A stretch of 64,000 bases of DNA, taken from contig JAFTVH010000007.1 of assembly GCA_017465845.1 (NCBI GenBank), positions 1-64,000 of the forward strand, in the 5' to 3' direction. Within the stretch, counting starts at the first letter, position 1, and each line of letters starts with the position of its first letter. Positions 8,541 to 17,261 of this stretch are shown here, piece by piece. Both the position numbers and the translations under genes were made by a program. This DNA is from Lachnospiraceae bacterium. GTDB lineage: Bacteria > Bacillota > Clostridia > Lachnospirales > Lachnospiraceae. Below the pieces are notes generated by a model, which was not told the origin of the DNA, did not search any database, and saw only the letters and a list, made by a program, of their open reading frames with translations.

Positions 8541-8852
8541 ATGTACAACATTACAGAAACAGCAAAAAGACTAAAGGAACTTAGAGTAAACGCAGGAAAA
8601 ACACAAAGTCAGGTAGCAGATGAGTTGGGGTTTTGTGTAGATACTGTAAGAAAAAACGAACAAGGTATTCGTGGACTCTCTGTAGATCAGGCAGATATGT
8701 ATGCAGAATATTATGGAACTACGATTGATTATATCATCAATGGAAATTTAAAAACGGATTCACCTTTGGACAGTTTGTTATGCGGGTATACGGAAGAAAT
8801 GCAGTCTATGGCATTGAAGATATTAAAAGGCATTTTAGATAATCTTAATTAG
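8541..8852 (+). CDS. XRE-family helix-turn-helix regulator
   Basis: A 103-residue regulator with an HTH at residues 5-60 (AKRLKELRVNAGKTQSQVAD, then GFCVDTVRKNEQGIRGLSVDQ) and a short helical tail. The ATG at 8541 is preceded by AGGAAAGGA; an upstream in-frame ATG would run through the terminator hairpin and is rejected. It is followed by a perfect 17-bp palindrome that could be its operator. It belongs to a series of small regulators before the recombinases. Confidence 0.85.
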   Translation: MYNITETAKRLKELRVNAGKTQSQVADELGFCVDTVRKNEQGIRGLSVDQADMYAEYYGTTIDYIINGNLKTDSPLDSLLCGYTEEMQSMALKILKGILDNLN

Positions 8853-8858
8853 TTTAGG

Positions 8859-8875
8859 TAGGACAATTTGTCCTA
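8859..8875. promoter_or_regulatory. Palindromic operator candidate
   Basis: TAGGACAATTTGTCCTA, an inverted repeat with 7-bp arms, stands seven bases after the XRE gene and upstream of the resolvase-like gene at 9010. XRE proteins bind such palindromes, so it may control the downstream run. The remaining gap to 9010 holds GGCG/CGCC and GTGCT/AGCAC small hairpins and no other gene. Confidence 0.4.
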
Positions 8876-9009
8876 GTAGGTAGGCGGATTACGCCCACGA
8901 CGACAACAATATTATCGGTTATGATAAATATGTGCTCAGGACAGCACAACAAAATGAAAGCGGCGTGCACAATGCTTTCCTAATCTATCAGAAAAGGAAG
9001 GTACAGCTA

Positions 9010-9378
9010 ATGAAATTTTATAACGGACAGGAAGAATTAAAGGGACTTTTGTTTATGAAGTCCATGATGAGTATGAATAATGTGAAGAAACAGGCGATTG
9101 TAGAAAGCGGATATGCAAAGAGAGCTGGAATTAACTGTGAGGCAGTTGCGGTAGATGACAGTGCATCTTCTTTTGTTGACAGACAGCCGATGCGAGACCT
9201 TGTGGAAACTCTTGAAAGTGGCAAATATGAAGTGCTTGTTGTTGAAGATATTTATGATATTACCAGAGAGCCGGAAGATTTGAGAGTGATGATTGATCGT
9301 ATTAACGATATGGGAATTCTCATTTTTGATTTGGGAATCATGGGCTTAAGGTTCAATAACTATGAAATCGGATGTTAG
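9010..9378 (+). CDS. Resolvase-fold protein lacking the catalytic serine region
   Basis: A 122-residue protein that aligns by eye with the serine-recombinase N-terminal domain from about residue 30 onward: DDSASSFVDRQPMRDLVETLESGKY, then VLVVEDIYDITREPEDL and INDMGILIFDL. The Y-x-R-x-S segment with the nucleophilic serine is absent; the N-terminus is unrelated. There is no DNA-binding tail. It cannot cut DNA by the known mechanism and may act as a dimerisation partner or regulator of the recombinases downstream. The start at 9010 has a GGAAGG site. It overlaps the next small gene by 17 bp. Confidence 0.65.
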   Translation: MKFYNGQEELKGLLFMKSMMSMNNVKKQAIVESGYAKRAGINCEAVAVDDSASSFVDRQPMRDLVETLESGKYEVLVVEDIYDITREPEDLRVMIDRINDMGILIFDLGIMGLRFNNYEIGC

Positions 9379-9529
9379 AGGCACAGAAAAGTATTCCTAT
9401 ATAATATTTCCTTCGGAAGCGGTAGTGTTTGACAGCTGTGGAAACACGGTTGTCAAATGCCCTACCGAAACGGAGGCAGTGGAATACATCAGGGATTTGG
9501 CAAGTGAGGTGGCTGAAAATGCAGTATGA
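9362..9529 (+). CDS. Tiny unknown protein overlapping both neighbours
   Basis: A 55-residue frame starting ATG-AAA-TCG at 9362 and ending TGA at 9527-9529. It overlaps the gene before by 17 bp and the gene after by 11 bp, which is typical of translationally coupled small genes. The product starts MKSDVRGTEKYSYIIFPSE and ends in an acidic helical segment. No family recognised. There is otherwise no good gene in this 140-bp stretch. Confidence 0.55.
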   Translation: MKSDVRGTEKYSYIIFPSEAVVFDSCGNTVVKCPTETEAVEYIRDLASEVAENAV

Positions 9530-9851
9530 CAGATTGCAGATAGGACAAAAACTTCGTGATATGAGAAAAGGCAAGAAATATACGGTGGAGGAACTTGGAG
9601 ACCGTATGGGGATTAGCGTTTCTCATGTGAATCAGATAGAAAGAGGCTCAAGGAATATGAGCATGGAACTGTTGGTTAGATTTATCAATATTCTGGATAC
9701 GGATGCAAATAGTATTCTTATGGATATCAGCGATATGAAAGCAGATTCCATTGATGCACAGTTAAGTATGCTCCCGGCTGAAAAGAGGGATTATCTTACG
9801 GGAGTGTTCAGATATATGATAAGCACAAGTATGGAACAGGTGACAATATGA
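9519..9851 (+). CDS. XRE-family helix-turn-helix regulator
   Basis: A 110-residue regulator: HTH at about 5-65 (IGQKLRDMRKGKKYTVEELG, MGISVSHVNQIERGSRNMS) and a C-terminal helical stretch. I place the start at the ATG at 9519, inside the end of the preceding tiny gene; an in-frame upstream start at 9429 would overlap that gene further and add an unlikely extension. Its stop overlaps the ATG of the next gene in an ATGA arrangement, so the genes are translationally coupled. Probably controls the island's integration/transfer genes. Confidence 0.8.
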   Translation: MQYDRLQIGQKLRDMRKGKKYTVEELGDRMGISVSHVNQIERGSRNMSMELLVRFINILDTDANSILMDISDMKADSIDAQLSMLPAEKRDYLTGVFRYMISTSMEQVTI

Positions 9852-10228
9852 AGAAAATAAAGGAACAAAAGCCGATCAGGTGTATAGCGTATCTTTCCGT
9901 GTTTGGACATGATGAACGTGTGGAAGAGTATGAGAAAAAGCAGTTGAAAAAGATACGTGAGTATGCGGCTGCTCACAACATAGAAATCATCAGAATATTT
10001 CATAAGGATGTTCTGGGACAGGGGATTGTAAATGAGCATTTTGCAGGAATGGTAAGTAAAATTCGCAATAAGCAGGCAGACGGAGTAATCGTCTTTAATA
10101 TGCGTAGTATATCCCCTTATATTGAAAATGCATACACAAAGGTAGGTATGGTAAAAGGAGCCGGAGGCAGAGTGTTTACGGTTCAGGAAGGAGAGCTTGG
10201 CATGGTTTTAAGGAACTTTGCCGGATAG
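9848..10228 (+). CDS. Degenerate resolvase-fold protein without catalytic residues
   Basis: A 126-residue protein with the outline of a serine-recombinase N-terminal domain: CIAYLSVFGHDERVEEY at the start, then KKQLKKIREYAAAHNIEII, then GMVSKIRNKQADGVIVFNM. Where active recombinases read Y-x-R-x-S, this one reads Y-L-S-V-F, so both the arginine and the serine nucleophile are lost. No recombinase domain or zinc ribbon follows. It is the second such protein in this operon and is coupled by an ATGA overlap to the XRE gene. A regulatory or scaffolding role is inferred. Confidence 0.65.
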   Translation: MKKIKEQKPIRCIAYLSVFGHDERVEEYEKKQLKKIREYAAAHNIEIIRIFHKDVLGQGIVNEHFAGMVSKIRNKQADGVIVFNMRSISPYIENAYTKVGMVKGAGGRVFTVQEGELGMVLRNFAG

Positions 10229-10235
10229 GAGAATT

Positions 10236-10640
10236 ATGGACGGATTAAGTAAGTTAAATAAAGGTGATATTGTATATGCTGACCTTGGACAGCATCCAAG
10301 AAGTTCGGTACAGTCGGGAGTGAGACCATGCGTGATTATTAGCTGTAATACGGATAACCATATTGCAGGTAATCCAATCGTGAATGTGTGTCCTTGCACC
10401 ACAAAGTTTGAAAAGAAGAAGCGTAAGTGCCATATTCTGATAACAAAGGATGATGTGGAGGGTTATCTGGCAAAACCATCGCTGATACTTGCCGAACAAA
10501 CCACCACTATAGACAAGTCGAAGATTGTGGGGAAAACATCAAGGATTGTCAGTGAAAAAGTGATGAAAAGGATTGACAGGGCGTTGATGCAGAGGTTTTC
10601 TCTTGCTAAAGAGGGGGATGATGCAGGTGATATGGAATGA
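10236..10640 (+). CDS. MazF/PemK-like toxin-family protein
   Basis: A 134-residue protein of the MazF/PemK/Kid endoribonuclease fold: KGDIVYADLG at residues 8-17, the G-x-RPCVIIS motif around 30, VNVCPCTTKF in the middle, and the conserved AEQTTTIDKSKIVGK segment. The family cleaves mRNA as the toxin of type II toxin-antitoxin pairs. The ATG at 10236 follows AGGAG; a TTG at 10218 is less likely. No MazE/PemI-like antitoxin stands directly upstream; that place is taken by a degenerate resolvase protein. The small gene downstream overlaps it by 20 bp and is the best antitoxin candidate. Confidence 0.82.
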   Translation: MDGLSKLNKGDIVYADLGQHPRSSVQSGVRPCVIISCNTDNHIAGNPIVNVCPCTTKFEKKKRKCHILITKDDVEGYLAKPSLILAEQTTTIDKSKIVGKTSRIVSEKVMKRIDRALMQRFSLAKEGDDAGDME

Positions 10641-10866
10641 GAAGTACGATGTGGATATAAGGACTGTTGATCCTGATACACTTGCTGATTTGGAAGATGT
10701 AAAGATAGATACATCTCTTCCGGTAGAGAAGAGAATAGAGCAGTTTGCGGAGCAGATTAAGAACCCACTCTGTTATAAAAAGGACGGCATTATTATCAAG
10801 AATGTTTATAAGAGTGGCGGTGCGAAGCTGGAAGACTGTTTCAGGGAAATCGTAATGACAATGTGA
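10621..10866 (+). CDS. Small unknown protein, possible partner of the MazF-like protein
   Basis: An 81-residue soluble, acidic protein (MQVIWNEKYDVDIRTVDPDT, later EKRIEQFAEQIKNPLCYKKD). I have no secure family name. It starts inside the end of the MazF-like gene, with GAGGGGG six bases upstream, so the two are translationally coupled. That position would suit an antitoxin, but no DNA-binding motif was seen. It may instead be one of the small island proteins commonly found before recombinases. Confidence 0.6.
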   Translation: MQVIWNEKYDVDIRTVDPDTLADLEDVKIDTSLPVEKRIEQFAEQIKNPLCYKKDGIIIKNVYKSGGAKLEDCFREIVMTM

Positions 10867-10898
10867 AATTAGTGGTGGAAATTTTCAAATAATTATGT

Positions 10899-10938
10899 TA
10901 ATCTAAATGCAAGGACTTAAACTCCTGCATTTGGATTA
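10899..10938 (+). other. Intergenic hairpin before the recombinase operon
   Basis: TAATCTAAATGCA pairs with TGCATTTGGATTA across an AGGA/TCC inner stem. It lies in the 166-bp gap between the small gene and the first recombinase. No T-run follows, so termination is doubtful; it could be a leader structure or part of a recombination or operator site. The remaining part up to 11032 is AT-rich with a GGAGAA ribosome site. Confidence 0.45.
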
Positions 10939-11032
10939 GCAATAAAAGTTAATCAGGGAAACGCAGGATATCATTCAAACCCCATATTTATTTTGTTTTT
11001 CTTGGTTAATACTAAGAAATGGAGAATAAATT

Positions 11033-12703
11033 ATGGCGAGTACAATTCAAAAAATCTACAGGGCAGCCATCTATCTCAGATTATCAAGAGAAGATGGGGA
11101 TGTTGCTGATGGAAGCAAAGAAATCAGTAACAGTATTGCCAATCAAAAAGAACTGGTCATGGACTTCTTAAAGTCCCACCCGGAGATAACCGTGTATGAT
11201 ACATATATTGATGACGGTTACAGCGGTGTTAATTTCGACAGACCGGGATTCCAATCAATGATTAAAGACATAAGAAACGGCATGGCAGATTGTGTCATTG
11301 TCAAAGACCTTTCGAGATTTGGGCGTAATTATATCGAATCGGGGCGTTACATTGAGAAGGTATTTCCAATGCTTGGTGTCAGATTTATTGCGATTACCGA
11401 CAATTACGACAGTGAAACATCGGAAGACGGTTACGGAACCAATATGATTATTCCGTTTAAGAATCTGGTAAATGATGCGTATGCAAGGGATATTTCCATT
11501 AAAGTGCGTACCAATTTACAGATTAAGCGTAAAAACGGGGATTATATCGGTAATTTTGTTGTGTACGGATATCTGAAAAGTCCGGAAAATAAGAACCGAC
11601 TTATAGTGGATGAGTATGCTTCTGAGATTGTGAAGGATATTTTCACGATGAAGATATGCGGAATGAGCCAGCAGGCAATCGCAGACAGACTGAATGCAGA
11701 TGGTATTCTTTGTCCCTATGAATATAAGAAAAGTCTTGGTATCCAGATCAATGATAATTTCAAGAAGAAAACGCAGGCTTTGTGGAGTTATAATGCAGTG
11801 CTTCGTATTTTGAAGAATGAGATATATACGGGAACGCTTATTCAGGGGAAGAGTACTACTCCCAATTATAAGGTAAAGAAGAAAATCAATAAGCAGGAAG
11901 ATGAATGGATAAGGCATGAGGACAGCCATGAAGCCATAATATCCAGGGAACAGTTTGATATGGTTCAGGAGCTTTTAATCAGAGATACCAGAGTCTCACC
12001 GGACTCTGACTCCATATATCTGCTGGGTGGCGTTGTGTATTGTGCGGATTGCGGCAGGGCAATGATTAGAAAAACAGTTCCGGCACATGGCAAAAAATAT
12101 ATTTATTATGTGTGTTCCAGCAACAAGAAAGATAAAAATGTGTGCAGTAACCATCGCATTGCGGAAAATAAGCTGACTGCCATGGTGTGTGAAAATACCA
12201 TATATCAGGTCAATCTTGTTCTTGAATATGCAAAGGAACTGGAAATTATAGAAAAAGCTGCTTATATGAAGGCTGATGTAGGCAAGTACGATAAGAAGAT
12301 TGAGAAAAAACAGGAAGAATTATCCAAATATCAGACACGCAAGCTGAATCTCTATGAAGATTATAAGGAAGGAATCCTTGATAAGCAGGAGTATATGATG
12401 TTTAAGTCTGATTATGATCAGAAAATCGAAACTGCAACACGGGAGATTGAAGCGTTTGAGGCTGATAAGAGGATGATTCTTGATAATAAGAGTGAATCGC
12501 AGGCTTGGATCGAGGAATTTAAGAAGGTTGGGCAGATAACGGAACTTACAAGGAATGCAGTAGCGATACTGATTGATAAAGTGGTTGTATATTCTGCTGA
12601 TAGGGTGGAAATTAGATACAGATTTGAGAATGCGTTTGAGACTATGAAGAAATATGTGGATGCATATTCAGACAGAAATTATTCGGAAAGTGAGGCGGTG
12701 TAA
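11033..12703 (+). CDS. Large serine recombinase 1
   Basis: A 556-residue site-specific recombinase of the large serine (TnpX/integrase) class. The catalytic domain begins AAIYLRLSREDG with nucleophile S18. DDGYSGVNFDRPGF and VKDLSRFGRNYIESG follow, then the recombinase domain, a zinc ribbon (YCADCGRAMI ... C ... C around 335-370) and a coiled-coil tail (about 400-490). All expected catalytic residues are present and the length is normal. The next recombinase starts 1 bp after its stop. It probably carries out integration and excision of the island together with the two neighbours. Confidence 0.95.
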   Translation: MASTIQKIYRAAIYLRLSREDGDVADGSKEISNSIANQKELVMDFLKSHPEITVYDTYIDDGYSGVNFDRPGFQSMIKDIRNGMADCVIVKDLSRFGRNYIESGRYIEKVFPMLGVRFIAITDNYDSETSEDGYGTNMIIPFKNLVNDAYARDISIKVRTNLQIKRKNGDYIGNFVVYGYLKSPENKNRLIVDEYASEIVKDIFTMKICGMSQQAIADRLNADGILCPYEYKKSLGIQINDNFKKKTQALWSYNAVLRILKNEIYTGTLIQGKSTTPNYKVKKKINKQEDEWIRHEDSHEAIISREQFDMVQELLIRDTRVSPDSDSIYLLGGVVYCADCGRAMIRKTVPAHGKKYIYYVCSSNKKDKNVCSNHRIAENKLTAMVCENTIYQVNLVLEYAKELEIIEKAAYMKADVGKYDKKIEKKQEELSKYQTRKLNLYEDYKEGILDKQEYMMFKSDYDQKIETATREIEAFEADKRMILDNKSESQAWIEEFKKVGQITELTRNAVAILIDKVVVYSADRVEIRYRFENAFETMKKYVDAYSDRNYSESEAV

Positions 12704-12704
12704 T

Positions 12705-14423
12705 ATGGCTAGAACAAGTAACAGGGCAGCCAGAAAGGAGAAGTCTGTCGCAGAAAAGAGCAGACAGGAGGAAACTAAAATATATAAAACTGTAATCTAT
12801 ACAAGATTATCCTCAGAGGATGACAGAAAGATTGCCAGTCATACAATAGACAATCAGATAGCCTTACTTAAGGAATATGTGGAGTCTAAGGATGATATGG
12901 AGCTGGTTGAGTGTTATTGTGACAGAGGTTTTTCGGGAACAAACTTTGAGCGTCCGGATTTTATGAGAATGATTGCGGATATGAAGCGTGGAAAGTTTAA
13001 CTGCATTGTAGTAAAGGATTTGTCCAGACTTGGAAGAAATTATCTGGAAGCCGGTGATTATTTGGAAAAGATATTTCCTATGTATGGTGTTCGTTTTATC
13101 TGTGTATCAGATGGATTTGATTCATTATATTCTAAACCAATGGAAGACGGAATGCTTGTGCCCCTGAAAAATCTGATTAACGAGGCATATGCAAAGGATA
13201 TATCAAAGAGAGTATCCATATCAAAAGAGAATCAGCAGAAACGAGGCGAATTTATAGGAACACAACCACCGCTTGGGTATCTGAAGGACCCGAAAGACTG
13301 TCACCATCTGATTCCGGACCCTGATGCAATGCAGTTAATAAAGGATATTTTTGCATGGAGACTGGAAGGAAAGTCGGTCACAGCAATAGCCCGACATCTT
13401 AATAAAACGGGAATACCTTCTCCGGTACAGTACAGAATACAAAAGGGTATGGAAAAGAACCCTAAATATAAAGATGTGCGTTGGGATGGCTGTAGTGTCG
13501 GCTGCATTCTGAGAAATGTTGCTTACATAGGTGATATGGAGCAGGGGTATCAGAAAGGGGCTTTGTATAAAGGGATTCCTGACCACAGACAGAAAAAGGA
13601 ACAGAGGATATGTGTAAAGGGAACTCATGAGCCTATTGTGGACAAGGTGACATTTTATAAGGTTCAGGAGCTGATGGATGAAGTGACTAATAAGCAAAAG
13701 CAGGTGCAGGATAAGTATAAGCATCTTCATAGGAAAGATGATATTTTTAAAGGTCTTTTGTACTGTGCTGACTGTAATTGTAAGCTTTCTTTTTATAGAA
13801 GGACTGTGAAGCTTCCAAGCGGATATTTTAATTATTATACATATCTTTGCAGGAATACTCCATATCGTGAGGAATGTACCAAGAAAAATATGAAGATGGA
13901 GAAACTTGAAGGGATTGTAAAGGAACTGATAAGTCTGCACATCAGTCTGTATATGGAACGGGAAGATATTCTTAGAGAATTAAACGGACGAAAGCCGGTG
14001 ACCGGGGAAAGAAGCCGGTTAGAACAGAAAAAACAAGAAATGCTTGAAGAAATGGATGTCATTGAAACCAGAATCCGCAATCTTTATGAGGATTTGAAAG
14101 ATGAAATCATATCGGAAGCAGAATATTTGTCTCTGAAGAGTGAATATGTGGCGAAAATAGAACAGTTGAAAAAAATGTGTGAAGAAACAGAAGCTTCAAT
14201 CAGCATGTTAAAGCCGGATGTAAAGGTTTCATTTGAAGTCTCAGAAAATATGGATAAATTTGGCGGCTTCACAAAGCTTACACCAGATATTATTAAAGCC
14301 TTTATTCAGCGTATCACATTTTTCGGAGACAACAGAATTGAAGTGGAATACACATTTTCCGACCAGTTACAGTTATTGGATAAGTTGATAGAAGAAAGGA
14401 AGATGTTATGTGGGATAATATAG
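12705..14423 (+). CDS. Large serine recombinase 2
   Basis: A 572-residue large serine recombinase with a basic N-terminal extension of about 25 residues, nucleophile S36 in VIYTRLSSEDD, the GFSGTNFERPDF and VKDLSRLGRNYLEAG motifs, a recombinase domain, a zinc ribbon (YCADCNCKLSF ... C ... C) and a coiled-coil. It is clearly distinct in sequence from its neighbours, so the three are diverged paralogues and not a fresh duplication. The start at 12705 immediately follows the previous stop; its end overlaps the third recombinase by 16 bp. Likely one subunit type of a multi-recombinase integration machine. Confidence 0.95.
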   Translation: MARTSNRAARKEKSVAEKSRQEETKIYKTVIYTRLSSEDDRKIASHTIDNQIALLKEYVESKDDMELVECYCDRGFSGTNFERPDFMRMIADMKRGKFNCIVVKDLSRLGRNYLEAGDYLEKIFPMYGVRFICVSDGFDSLYSKPMEDGMLVPLKNLINEAYAKDISKRVSISKENQQKRGEFIGTQPPLGYLKDPKDCHHLIPDPDAMQLIKDIFAWRLEGKSVTAIARHLNKTGIPSPVQYRIQKGMEKNPKYKDVRWDGCSVGCILRNVAYIGDMEQGYQKGALYKGIPDHRQKKEQRICVKGTHEPIVDKVTFYKVQELMDEVTNKQKQVQDKYKHLHRKDDIFKGLLYCADCNCKLSFYRRTVKLPSGYFNYYTYLCRNTPYREECTKKNMKMEKLEGIVKELISLHISLYMEREDILRELNGRKPVTGERSRLEQKKQEMLEEMDVIETRIRNLYEDLKDEIISEAEYLSLKSEYVAKIEQLKKMCEETEASISMLKPDVKVSFEVSENMDKFGGFTKLTPDIIKAFIQRITFFGDNRIEVEYTFSDQLQLLDKLIEERKMLCGII

Positions 14424-16027
14424 CTACAGAACAAAGAAAATATGTTGTCTGTATGTATATAAGGCTCTCGTCAGAGGATGACGATATAAGGTACAATGAA
14501 ATGAAGGATGAGTCCAACAGTATTACAGCCCAGCGAAGAATGTTGTATGATTATATTAATTCCAAGGTTGAATTTAGGGATTGCACGGTATTGGAGCGTT
14601 GTGACGATGGTTTCTCCGGTACACATTTTGATAATCGTCCGCAGTTTGTGGATATGATAGAAATGGCAAAGAGAGGAGAAATTGACTGTATCATTGTGAA
14701 GGACTTTTCCAGATTTGGCAGGGATTATATTGAGCTTGGTGATTATATGGAACAGTTTTTTCCGGTAATGGGCATCAGGTTTATATCCGTGAATGACTGC
14801 TATGACAGTGATATGCTTGAGAATGGTGAGATAGGTGGTCTTGATATTTCCTTTAAAAATCTGATTTACGATTACTATGCAAGGGAAACTTCCAAAAAAG
14901 AAAAACTTGCATGGAAAAAATCAGCTGAAAGAGGAGATTACAGAGCCAGTGTTACTTTATATGGATATAGAAAGTCCAAGGATAATAATTTCAGACTGGA
15001 AATTGATCCGGAAGCAGCAGAGATTGTAAGAGAGATATTCAGTATGAAATTATCCGGCATGTCTACTACGGAGATTGCTGCAAATCTGAATGCAAGAGAG
15101 ATACTTCCGCCGACGGAATACAAATATCACGCAGGTGATAAGAGGGCAGTTAATATCAATAAAAGAAAGTGTTACTGGGAGGCAGGAGTTGTTGGTTTGA
15201 TCCTTCAGAATGAGAAATATGTCGGAGATATGGTTTTGTTAAAAACAGAAGTCAATCGTGTTACCGGAAAGCAGATAAAACGGGCAAAAGAAGACTGGGT
15301 AACAGTAGAGAATACTCACGAAGCTATCGTAAGCAGAGAAATGTTTGATACAGTAGCAAAATCATTTAAAAGAGTTAATCGCAATTTTGGAAATAGTGTT
15401 AATATATTTTACTGCTCCGGCTGTGGAAGAAAGATGAATAAGTGCAGAGGAGCAATTCTAAAATGCCGTATCAATGCAGTTATGGAAGAGAATAAGTGCG
15501 TAGAAACAACTATTTCAGTGAAGAAGGCGGAACGGGCTATTCTTGCAGATATTAAGCATAAATACAGGATATTTATTGATATGAAGTCAGAGTTGGAAGA
15601 TGAAGTCCGGGGGAAAATAAAATCTCTTGATGAGAGAATTGTGAGTATCACAAAAACTTTGGATTATATTGATTCTGCATGGAAAAACATATATAGCGAC
15701 TATGCAGACAGAAAAATTTCCAAGGATGAATATCTGCTACAGTCGAAAGAACATAAACAGAAGATACAGACTTTGACGGAAGAACTGGAAAAACTGAAAT
15801 TAGAGAAAAAGCAGAAGGAACCCGATGCATCGACTGATGTGGTAGAGTTGCTTTTGCAAAAGTTTTCTGAAGCGGAAGAACTTACAAATGAAATAAAATC
15901 AGCAATGATTGAGAAGGTTCTGGTGTATGTGAATAATGCACTGGAAATTTACTGGAAACCGGATTTTGCAAAGTATTTTGAGAATACAGAACTGATAGTC
16001 AGAAAGGAGAAAGCAGCTAATGAGTGA
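14408..16027 (+). CDS. Large serine recombinase 3
   Basis: A 539-residue large serine recombinase: nucleophile S21 in VCMYIRLSSEDDD, then DDGFSGTHFDNRPQF, VKDFSRFGRDYIELGD, the recombinase domain, a compact zinc ribbon (YCSGCGRKMNKCRG) and a coiled-coil around 400-470. The DDGFSGTHFDNRPQF motif carries one extra residue compared with the two others. The start overlaps recombinase 2 and its end overlaps the next gene by 8 bp, so all four are translationally coupled. Catalytic residues are intact. Confidence 0.95.
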   Translation: MWDNIATEQRKYVVCMYIRLSSEDDDIRYNEMKDESNSITAQRRMLYDYINSKVEFRDCTVLERCDDGFSGTHFDNRPQFVDMIEMAKRGEIDCIIVKDFSRFGRDYIELGDYMEQFFPVMGIRFISVNDCYDSDMLENGEIGGLDISFKNLIYDYYARETSKKEKLAWKKSAERGDYRASVTLYGYRKSKDNNFRLEIDPEAAEIVREIFSMKLSGMSTTEIAANLNAREILPPTEYKYHAGDKRAVNINKRKCYWEAGVVGLILQNEKYVGDMVLLKTEVNRVTGKQIKRAKEDWVTVENTHEAIVSREMFDTVAKSFKRVNRNFGNSVNIFYCSGCGRKMNKCRGAILKCRINAVMEENKCVETTISVKKAERAILADIKHKYRIFIDMKSELEDEVRGKIKSLDERIVSITKTLDYIDSAWKNIYSDYADRKISKDEYLLQSKEHKQKIQTLTEELEKLKLEKKQKEPDASTDVVELLLQKFSEAEELTNEIKSAMIEKVLVYVNNALEIYWKPDFAKYFENTELIVRKEKAANE

Positions 16028-17261
16028 ATTGATGAAAGCACCACGCATTAAGCACTGGATACATGTATTGCGTGACGGTAAAATGGTATTTGATAAAGAG
16101 ACAAATGAAGCGATTGATAAGGTGTTTGAACAGATACATCTGATTGCACCCTGTGGAGATGACGAAAGAAGGGATATATGGTTAAAGGCAGAGCGTGGTA
16201 CTGCTGATGATTACGATGATTATGAGTATCTTAAGGAAGAGGAAATCGTCGATTCCTATGAGGATTTTCTTAGGATGTGGCAGGAAGAATACCCGGATGA
16301 AGTGAACTGGTTCCACCTTGTAACACTTGAGCGGGATGACTACAGGGCGATCTTTTTGGGAAGAGAGCTAATCTATCAGTCAAGAGTTTATGAGAAGCAC
16401 GAAGTTTATGAATACGGACTGAAAGAATTGTTTGTATGGATGGAGTCAGCAGTTAAAAATTGTGTTGAAGAATTACGAAACGAAACTTATAATAGTGATG
16501 TAAAAAATAATCTGGCATTCAGACAGAGGACAGGAACTATTTCAAGAAAAGATTACTGGGAGTTGTTTCCTGATATTAAAGAGTCTTATCTGGCTGACAT
16601 ATCAGATGAAGAAATACAGTTGTTCGTAAGAAACATAGAAGACCAGAAGGATGGGGAGCCTGTCGGTTCCTACCTTACTGATATGACAGCAGGAAAGTTT
16701 TATAAATACTGTGCCATTGGCTATAAGGCGAATCAATATGAGAACCTTGAGGGACTTACAGCGAAGGAGCAATATTATAAAAAGGCTGACGGAAGAGACG
16801 AAGGACTGGCAGAATTGAATATCGACTCTGTGGAAGAATTTGAAGCGTGGTATCATGACAGACATCGTGGTGGTGGTCATCCTTGGGAAGTATGCAGAGG
16901 TGGAAATTCAACTCACATAGATTTATATGTAAGACATAATGAAAATGGTTTCTTTTTATCCGTAAGAGGAAAGGCTTGGACCCGTTCTATTGAAGCAATT
17001 AAGTTCTATAATGCATTAAGGGCAGAAGGAGTAGCAGTTTATCTGCATGATGCAAAGGGGATTACAGACAGACTTCTTGGAAGAGATAGACTTGGCATTG
17101 TACCGGAACATGTTATTCCTTCTTATTGTGAAGCATGGTTTCCGGGCATGGATATTCTTGACTTTATGAATCTTCCTTATGAGCAGGATGAATATGAGCT
17201 GATGTTACCTAAGATTACTTGGCTTGAGGAGCAGGAACAAAAATTATTGAAAAAAATTTAA
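16020..17261 (+). CDS. Unknown 413-residue protein at the end of the recombinase operon
   Basis: A soluble acidic protein with no family I recognise. Notable segments are a strongly acidic stretch (DDYDDYEYLKEEEIVDSYED, around 62-82), a glycine/histidine loop (RHRGGGHPWEVCRGGNST, around 280-297) and a basic region near 325-345 (VRGKAWTRSIEAIKFY). It overlaps the third recombinase by 8 bp and ends about 10-30 bp before the inferred attachment site, so it is the last gene of the island. The position suggests a role in recombination control, target choice or transfer, but no function can be claimed. Confidence 0.75.
   Translation: MSELMKAPRIKHWIHVLRDGKMVFDKETNEAIDKVFEQIHLIAPCGDDERRDIWLKAERGTADDYDDYEYLKEEEIVDSYEDFLRMWQEEYPDEVNWFHLVTLERDDYRAIFLGRELIYQSRVYEKHEVYEYGLKELFVWMESAVKNCVEELRNETYNSDVKNNLAFRQRTGTISRKDYWELFPDIKESYLADISDEEIQLFVRNIEDQKDGEPVGSYLTDMTAGKFYKYCAIGYKANQYENLEGLTAKEQYYKKADGRDEGLAELNIDSVEEFEAWYHDRHRGGGHPWEVCRGGNSTHIDLYVRHNENGFFLSVRGKAWTRSIEAIKFYNALRAEGVAVYLHDAKGITDRLLGRDRLGIVPEHVIPSYCEAWFPGMDILDFMNLPYEQDEYELMLPKITWLEEQEQKLLKKI

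Noticed and set aside
13335..13940. Open frame of 201 codons on the minus strand
   Set aside because: Antisense to recombinase 2 and of low-complexity Leu/Ile/His composition.
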